NCBI GenBank assembly: GCA_022496805.1
Contig: CM040097.1
Coordinates: forward strand, 23,674,072-23,738,071
Direction: 5' to 3'
Length of the DNA: 64,000 nt
Origin: Pohlia nutans
Lineage: Eukaryota > Streptophyta > Bryopsida > Bryales > Mniaceae
A program made the position numbers and the translations under genes. This document shows, in pieces, positions 57,940 through 64,000 of this stretch (the stretch's first letter is position 1; the number at the start of each line of letters is the position of its first letter). The notes beneath the pieces are model-generated. The model was given only the letters and a program-made list of their open reading frames with translations, did not search any database and was not told where the DNA came from.

Positions 57940-58525
57940 GGCACTATGACCCGGAAAACGCGGGCACGACGCATTTGGGGGGGGGGGGGGGGGTCCACGT
58001 AGGGTCCACGAATGCAATTTGCACCCGGAAAACGCGGGATCCCAGAAAACGCTCCTGAGGGGTCCACGTAGTCTGAGGATCGACGTGGGTTGAGTATTCA
58101 ATCTGTTTGTTTTCCATCACCTGTCTGGACTCAGGCCCGCTTCAGACCACAGGACGGCCAAAACCGGCCTGTATTGTGATTGGTCAAAATCTGGGTTTTG
58201 TCCAGTGCTGGGTTCACACTCGAGGGATGTCCAGTTCCATTCATTGCCAGGTCAGCGGGACTTTTTGCCAACGTAGCGGACAAATCATGGGAAATTTGGG
58301 ACCACCCCCCCAGGTAGTCCCAAACTTGTCCGCTTGATGAACAGGTTGTCTTCTCTCGCTCGTCAGGCCTCCATAGTTTCTAATTTCGATTTGGAAAACT
58401 TCTACTTTGACAGCCATCGCAAGAAGCTTCTTCTTTCGGCGTCGCGTCTGGTGAGCTCTTTTTGTTGCGATCATTGTTGCTTCGCCTCCTCTCTGGAGGG
58501 TTTGTTGTTGGTTTGGAGTGGTACC
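57940..58525 (+). promoter_or_regulatory. GC-rich upstream region of the trihelix-like gene
   Basis: It contains two ACCCGGAAAACGCGGG repeats (about 57950 and 58023), a 17-base poly-G run (57977-57993) and two GGGGTCCACGTAG-like strings. A GATTGGTC (CCAAT-type) motif lies near 58178. The ATG at 58526 follows a good plant context (ACCATGG). An alternative upstream frame starting near 58334 lacks recognisable content. Confidence 0.4.
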
Positions 58526-60010
58526 ATGGAGGGTGGGTTCTTGTCTCAGCTTCTACAGACCCAAGATGCTGATCCTCGTGTGCTTGACCAGGTAACGGTA
58601 GACGAGGGGAAGAAGGTGCAATTGGGAAGTGAAGATGTGACATGTAAGGAAGGAGATGAGCCTAAGAAGAAGCGGGCTAAAACAACCTCTCAGAAACCAC
58701 GAAAGACTAGTAAAGGAGGTAAAGCGAAATCCAAAACTTCCAAAGCTGACGCAGGCTCTTCCGATGAGGAGGAAGGCACAAAGCGGGGGCCAAATTGGAA
58801 GGACCACTGGGTTGTTAACCTCATCCACCTCAGAGGCACCATGCACGAAAAATTCTCTGGGATGAAGAAACAAGGTGATGTACTCTGCATTTCGATCTGC
58901 ATTTCGATTAACTTGGTTCCCCGGTGGTATTTTCTCCAAGCACCGAGAATTCTAAATTGCGATTCAGAAATTGTGAGAATCCGGCCGTGTTGATGAGGTC
59001 TTATAGTTGTGGGTGCGGCTTGCCATCTTCGTAAGCCTTGAGGTCCAGCCTGAGGTGCAGGCCCGTGGAGGCTTTGATAATCTTCCCTGCCATGTTGTGG
59101 ATGTTGTTGTCGTCGCTTGGTTAGGTTATTGACACCTGAAAGCACAATCCGCAGTAGGTAGGTTTTTTAGAGTGGCCATGTCGGAGTGACTCTTGGTTTA
59201 AGTGAGTGGTTCACCGAGGCTGGTTATGGATTCTCATCTTGACACAAACACACAAACTGCACAAGAGAGAGATGGTGTCTAAAACAACGGATCCTTGTAG
59301 TAGTTGCATTCAATCCAATTTCTTCTCGGCAAGAGTTCGCTTTCTTCGATGAGGTAGCATCTCACAGTTGACGATCCTGTTAACAATTTGTATTTCTTGT
59401 TATCACGACAATGACAGCATAGAACATGCCTCAAGCATATTGCAAATAATTCTTCACGGTGTTTTCTCACTTGGAGCTGTTTGTCGATTGTGTGGCAGGC
59501 GTGGACAACTGGGGTATGTTGCATACCCAGCTTGTGGCAGCATGTCCAGATTTTAATCGTAGCAGTGATGCATGCAGGAAAAAGTGGAAGAAAATTTATG
59601 ATGAATACAAAGCTGATTACACAATCAATGGAATTAGTGGAAACGCAAGGTCCGCCAAGTGCAAATGGTACTCTTTGGTTGATGGCTTCATGCATGATCG
59701 TGCAAATGTCATGAAACATGTGCATGCTAGTGCTACAGATGAGGATCCAAACAATCCACAAGAAACTGGTGGCGAAGTAGGTGGTGATGGTATTGCAGAG
59801 AAGCCTGCAATTATCTCAGATTCGGCACCCTCAAGTTCTCAAATTCCTGTTGGAAAGCGGGGAGAAAAGTTGACAACACAAGAGGCTATTCTAGAGATGT
59901 CCCAGCATTCCAAACTGCTCCTCCAAACAATGAAGGAAACAGAGGATCAGAAGCTTGCACTTCTACAGGGAATGCTAGCCACAATGTCACAATTAGTGAA
60001 TAAGTTCTAG
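58526..60010 (+). CDS. trihelix/MYB-SANT-like DNA-binding protein
   Basis: Exons 58526-58874 and 59499-60010 (TAG) join in phase through donor CAAG|GTGATG and acceptor GTGGCAG to a 286-residue protein. Residues about 55-80 are Lys-rich and likely nuclear-targeting (KPRKTSKGGKAKSKTSK). From about 90 the sequence reads NWKDHWVVNLIHLRGTMHEK, then across the intron VDNWGMLHTQLVAACPDFNR and CRKKWKKIYDEYKADY. These are three helices with conserved Trp residues, as in plant trihelix (MYB/SANT-like) domains. It is followed by AKCKWYSLVDGFMHDRANV. The C-terminus (TTQEAILEMSQHSKLLLQTM...) predicts a coiled coil for self-association. It is probably a transcription factor. A domesticated or residual Harbinger-type MYB partner protein is an alternative. 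Confidence 0.7.
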
Positions 60011-60178
60011 CATGCTTGTCTCTGACAAAAATCGCACGGAATAAAGGTAATCTTTACAATGAGCTTTGCGGTATGTATTTTACAGAATTGAGGTCATGAA
60101 TGTTCATATTAAGTTCTGTGCTTCAATGCGTGTGACCCTGTGAACATCAGTGCAACAACTTGGAAAGCCTAGTCTTCT

Positions 60179-60699
60179 TTGGACGCAGCCAAAGATAGAG
60201 GCCATGTGGAGCTGGTGGGAAAATTGGAATGCTTTGATATGAACTGGGTGCAATCAGAGCGACAGAAGAATGCCAATTCTGTGAACGCTGTGCTTCTGGA
60301 TGCTGCTCTTGTTGCAGCAGCATTCTTCCAAACTTTGCATCGTAAGGTAGAAGCACTCAATTCCAACAATGTACCCAATGCCAATAATTTTTACACAAGG
60401 TAGTCATTTTGGAATGCAAATCTAAGCACATCATAGAGCCCTTATTGTTTGTTGAGCAAAATGATAAGCTATCTATGGTATACTTAGATTTACGTTCTAG
60501 GATGACTACCACGTCAAGAAATTATCGGCATTGGGTACACTATTGGAATTAGCTGCTCCTACCTTGCACAACAATTCTGCAGTTCAGCATTACAATGCGA
60601 GTAGGGAGCTGCAGTGTGCCAAACTTGAAACTGAACTCGACATTCAACAATATGAAGCTGAGGAGATGAACCTTTTGCACTGCTTATGCCAGAAATGAC
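60179..60699 (+). pseudogene. two exon-like fragments of an unidentified gene
   Basis: 60179-60398 encodes SERQKNANSVNAVLLDAALV followed by AAAFFQTLHR and ends at a possible donor (ACAAG|GTAGTC). The spacing faintly recalls the PGG membrane domain of plant ankyrin proteins. 60502-60699 encodes YHVKKLSALGTLLELAAPTL and an amphipathic helix (LETELDIQQYEAEEM), ending in TGA. The two do not join in frame at the obvious sites. Either they are decayed exons or parts of separate fragments. Confidence 0.3.
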
Positions 60700-60715
60700 A
60701 TAGACATGGATCTTT

Positions 60716-61769
60716 AGCAGCTGAGAGAGCCTTCTCGATCTGTGGATCTATAGTAGTATTTTTTTTATAAAGAATCCAGAAATCATCAAGGCTCTACATT
60801 ATTTTTGTATAAAAAATCCAAAAAGTTTCAAGGAGCATGGACTCAATCATTGGCAAGAAGCAACCACCTCAACCTTAACTAAGGTGACAAAATCTCATAT
60901 TCCAAAATCCCGTATGCTATTTTGGCTAGATTGGGAGGTAAGTACCACAAGGGCTAAAGAATCTTATGAAACTGGGACAACAAATACATAGAAAACAACA
61001 CCATATTCAATTACTACAGTAGTACAATCAAAGGAACAATTTTTGTAAAACCAATGTCAAAATTAGAAATCATCAGTTGCCACTACTTAGGGCCTCCTAT
61101 GCTTGGATCAGTCCGGCAGTAAACAATGACTTCACTACCACCAAAATTTGCAAAGCACTTCCATGTGCACCAGTAGAGAGGGCCTCCACCAATTTGTACA
61201 CTCAAATATACCTGCATAAAAACACGCAACAAAGAAAGGAGCCAGTGAAAGGTGCCACCGATGAGCAGTGAAACTCAATGTCCTGCTTCTCCACTCACCC
61301 TCTTCCGGTGAAGTTTGAGACCTCAATCCTTGTCGTTTTCCTGATTCCACCGGAACCGATAATACATGGAAGCCCGCCCTTAGCTACACTCTTGGATTTT
61401 GACACCACTGGAGCACCCAGGCTACTGGTAAAATCAAATATCCTGAATTCTTGAATATGTTCAAAACACATTGTACAGTACAGGGATGAAATGCACGGCA
61501 CGGCTTCTCATCGAGATGCAAAAAACAAACATTCAGTCAACTGGTGATTCTTTGGGTAATTTCTCTACCAATGTTTTTTTCCCTATAATTTTCCAGGTTG
61601 AGCTGTAATCAATCTTCTGTGTACTAATTTTAGGCCAAAAATAACCTCACATCAAGAGAACTATGCTTTTGTTACAATTTTTATGTGATCATGTTAGATC
61701 CTACCCATTATCTACTCAATTGGCAACAATCAAGTGCCGTTCGGCTGCGGTTAATAAACAAGGCACAAT
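60716..61769. other. intergenic DNA and KAS III 3' flank
   Basis: A minus frame at 61295-61501 has some protein-like character (GAPVVSKSKSVAKGGLP) but no recognisable match. Otherwise nothing is seen. Confidence 0.45.
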
Positions 61770-63950
61770 CTAACCCCACCTCACAATAGTTGATCCCCAT
61801 GTAAGGCCTGCCCCAAATCCAGCAGTAGCCACAACATCACCAACCTTCACCTTACCACTTCGGACAGCCTCATCGAGAGCTAATGGTATGGAGGCTGCAC
61901 TCGTATTTCCGTAGTTTGCAAGATTAGAAATCACTTTCTCTGAGGGTATATGTAATCTGTCCGATACAGAATCAAGAATCCTCTGATTAGCCTGCGAAAA
62001 ACAGAGACACATAAAAATCATACTGTTAAGATCTTCAACTCTAACAAGCCATAGTCGCTACAAAATACCTTTACCAACTGCAATAGCCTACACTTCTGAG
62101 GGGACACGGAACTGAGTACACTAAAATTGTGATTTACTGTCTGTGAGAGTTCATGTCTTTTACCACAATTTGTTCAAAGGTGAGGAAAAATAGTGTCCCT
62201 ACAATACATAGGAGTTTGTCGCTTGTCATTCCCACTTTCACTGAGAGTGCCATGTTCCTTCCATGTGATGAGAGTGATATGAGATGGCATGCCATGTTTA
62301 TTATAAAGTCTCCATTTGTCATTGGAACACTACACCTAGAAGGTTTATTTGAATTTTTTTATCATTTTAAATTTTACAGGGACACTATATCTCCAAAAAG
62401 TCAACGAGTGTGTATGTGTCCAGAAATAGTGTCCCGGACACTAAACCACAATTTTAGTGTAGCAGAGTATGTAAAACAGTTCCAAGCGAAATGTGGAGAG
62501 CTTACAATGGTCTTGGAGAGGAGGTTGCCACATACCTGGTGAAGGAGCAACCAATCTATATTTTCTCCCGTGAGGCCAGCCTCCAGTAATGCTCCTTCCA
62601 CAACCTGAGGCACAGCTCGGACAACAAACTTGAACACCTCTTCTCCATTCATTTAAAGACATTCATATGGAGCCCGGCCGGGTTTCTTGAATGCTGATCC
62701 ATTTGCCTCCCCCCCACTGGGTGAGGGATCTGTCACATTATCCACCGTCACGTGCAAATGCCTGCAGTATTGCCGTCAATGTTCACCCTAGTTAAAAAAA
62801 ACCATGATGGCTGAATCGTAATATAACCAAGAAAAAAACAACCCCTCCTGAACTACAAACCAGTAATGAGTATGATAGGAGAATGGATCTACAAGGAATT
62901 ACATCTGTGCAGAAGAATTGACAAGCATCTCCAAGCAGACTAATAATAAATGGATGATACAGAGAAGAAACCCACTTCTGCCCATTTCCATCACTGCGTA
63001 GGTCAAAGCGAAGCAAGCTGTCATGGTCATCAGTTGCTGCCTGTTTCAGAAAGCTAAAACTCGTTAATGATCCAATTCTACACACCCATGAATGACATGA
63101 TGAAGATTAACATCACTAAGAAATCAACGAAATCCATAATGCAGATAAAAGTCTATATACCGGTGGCAGAAAGCCCTGACTCATACATACTGACATAGAG
63201 ATAATTTTTTTCTATCAACATTCTAGATGAATCTACAGAACACCAAAACCAACAATAAATATACATAAATATCTTATATACCTAAAATGATCACATTTTT
63301 TTTTGTTTGTGTAGAATGCAACAATTGATCTAATTTGTGCACCTACTATCTAAAGTAAAATAAATTTTGTATAGTAAAGTGAAATAAAACAAGTGGCTAG
63401 TCGCATAGTCTCTGCCTTAGTATTTACTCTAGATTTACTTTTACAACTTGTTTGTATTGTTCAACCATGTAGCCATGTAACTCCTTGAAAACGAAACGTT
63501 TTCATAGAAAGCATTTCGGTCGTAGAGCCAAGAGATTCAGTGCAACCAGACCTGTAATAGGAGCGCTCCAGAGGCATCACCAAAGAGAATACATGTCCCT
63601 CTGTCAGTCAGTCTGTCCAATCCACGTATCTTGAAAGGGCATCAGCGCCCACAACGAGTACATTCTTATAACCCCCTCCTGCACGTAAGTTCAAAGTAGC
63701 CACCATAAATTTGGTTCCTCTAAGAAGGCAAATGCCAAAATTACTTATTGAGGTAACAACAAAAATTAGTCTTCTGAAGAGATAGTCTTTTCTCTAAAAA
63801 CAAATTTGTTACCAAGCTTTTTTTATTTGAGAACTGTAGAATAATACCCCTAATGAAGCGAGTGGCCGTCACAAGACCCAGCAGGAAACCGCTACATGCA
63901 GCCGTCAAATCAAAAGCCAAAGCATTATGACATCCCAACAAAGTCTGCAC
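61770..63950 (-). pseudogene. KASIII: 3-oxoacyl-ACP synthase III (KAS III), C-terminal two-thirds, disrupted
   Basis: KAS III condenses acetyl-CoA with malonyl-ACP to start plastid fatty-acid synthesis. Minus-strand exons are 63950-63848, 63678-63552, 63040-62976, 62761-62536 and 61991-61770 (TAG 61772-61770); 5' exons lie beyond the window. The catalytic triad is present: Cys in [11 protein letters not shown], His in LLHQAN (split by the last intron) and Asn in NYGNTS. Two lesions break it. Plus-strand CAGTCAGT at 63605-63612 is an 8-bp insertion between DWTD and RGTCILFGDA, causing a frameshift and a TGA. TAA at 62655-62653 replaces one codon directly before MNGEEVF. With the 8 bp discounted, every exon phase fits. 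So either this copy is a recent pseudogene or the assembly carries errors. Confidence 0.88.
62117..62461. mobile_element. MITE in the last KAS III intron
   Basis: Inverted ends CACTAAAATTGTG (62119-62131) and CACAATTTTAGTG (62447-62459) are each bordered by TA. The 341-bp interior contains GTTCAAAGGTGAGG and TGGCATGCCATG, shared with the split copy at 24196-25640. It lies within the intron between the fourth and fifth KAS III exons of this window. Confidence 0.8.
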
Positions 63951-64000
63951 CTGAAAACACCACTAGCACAAACATAGCATCCACACAAAACAATTGCTGA

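Noticed and set aside
61295..61501. Minus-strand frame downstream of KAS III
   Set aside because: It is somewhat protein-like, but no family was recognised, no splice sites link it to a gene, and KAS III already has its stop at 61770.
1..64000. CRISPR arrays, bacterial operons, organelle insertions, tRNA or rRNA genes
   Set aside because: No regular spacer-repeat array, Shine-Dalgarno-linked gene series, organelle gene block or rRNA-like sequence was seen. tRNA genes were not searched computationally and could be missed.

Overview
The window is nuclear DNA from a land plant. It is AT-rich, has short GT-AG introns, and carries recognisable plant housekeeping genes at both ends. A bryophyte, most likely a moss, fits the dense intron-rich SEC8 gene, the short introns and the repeat load, but this is inference from style and not proof. 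No bacterial operon, organelle gene block, CRISPR array or rRNA/tRNA gene was recognised.

Layout. (1) 637-7703, plus strand: the 3' four-fifths of the exocyst subunit gene SEC8 (EXOC4), 21 exons reading without a lesion. (2) 7704-30370: gene-poor, packed with small DNA transposons, foldback elements, tandem repeats and low-complexity DNA. (3) 30375-40000: a decayed coding element with a GC-rich promoter-like block, a TATA box, a 142-bp tandem array in the leader, a small ORF with two in-frame TAG codons, a coiled-coil gene with 48-bp coding repeats, and a broken roughly 3-kb reading frame that I read as a ParB-like domain joined to a DNA-methyltransferase-like domain with a long acidic tail. 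(4) 40300-45700: nested DNA transposons, including a Tc1/mariner-derived foldback with a transposase scrap. (5) 46678-48753, plus strand: an intact-looking gene for an unrecognised 428-residue serine-rich protein. (6) 49330-57090: a large composite bounded by inverted repeats, with two transposon-type pseudogenes and many small elements. (7) 58526-60010, plus strand: a trihelix/MYB-SANT-like DNA-binding protein gene. (8) 61770-63950, minus strand: the 3' part of a plastid-type 3-oxoacyl-ACP synthase III (KAS III) gene, broken by an 8-bp frameshift and a TAA codon.

The most distinctive signal is a family of about twenty short elements ending in TTAACCC(C/T)TAA...TTAGGGGTTAA. They sit at TTAA targets, share one TTAA when back to back, and in one case sit inside the TTAA of another copy's terminus with that TTAA duplicated. 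This is the signature of a piggyBac-type (TTAA-targeting) transposase, which I would not expect to be abundant in a land plant. The second is the ParB-plus-methyltransferase-like pseudogene, an architecture familiar from phages and bacterial mobile DNA.

The host genes (SEC8, the 428-residue gene, the trihelix-like gene, KAS III) are functionally unrelated neighbours. The rest is an accumulation of mobile DNA whose nesting gives a relative chronology.
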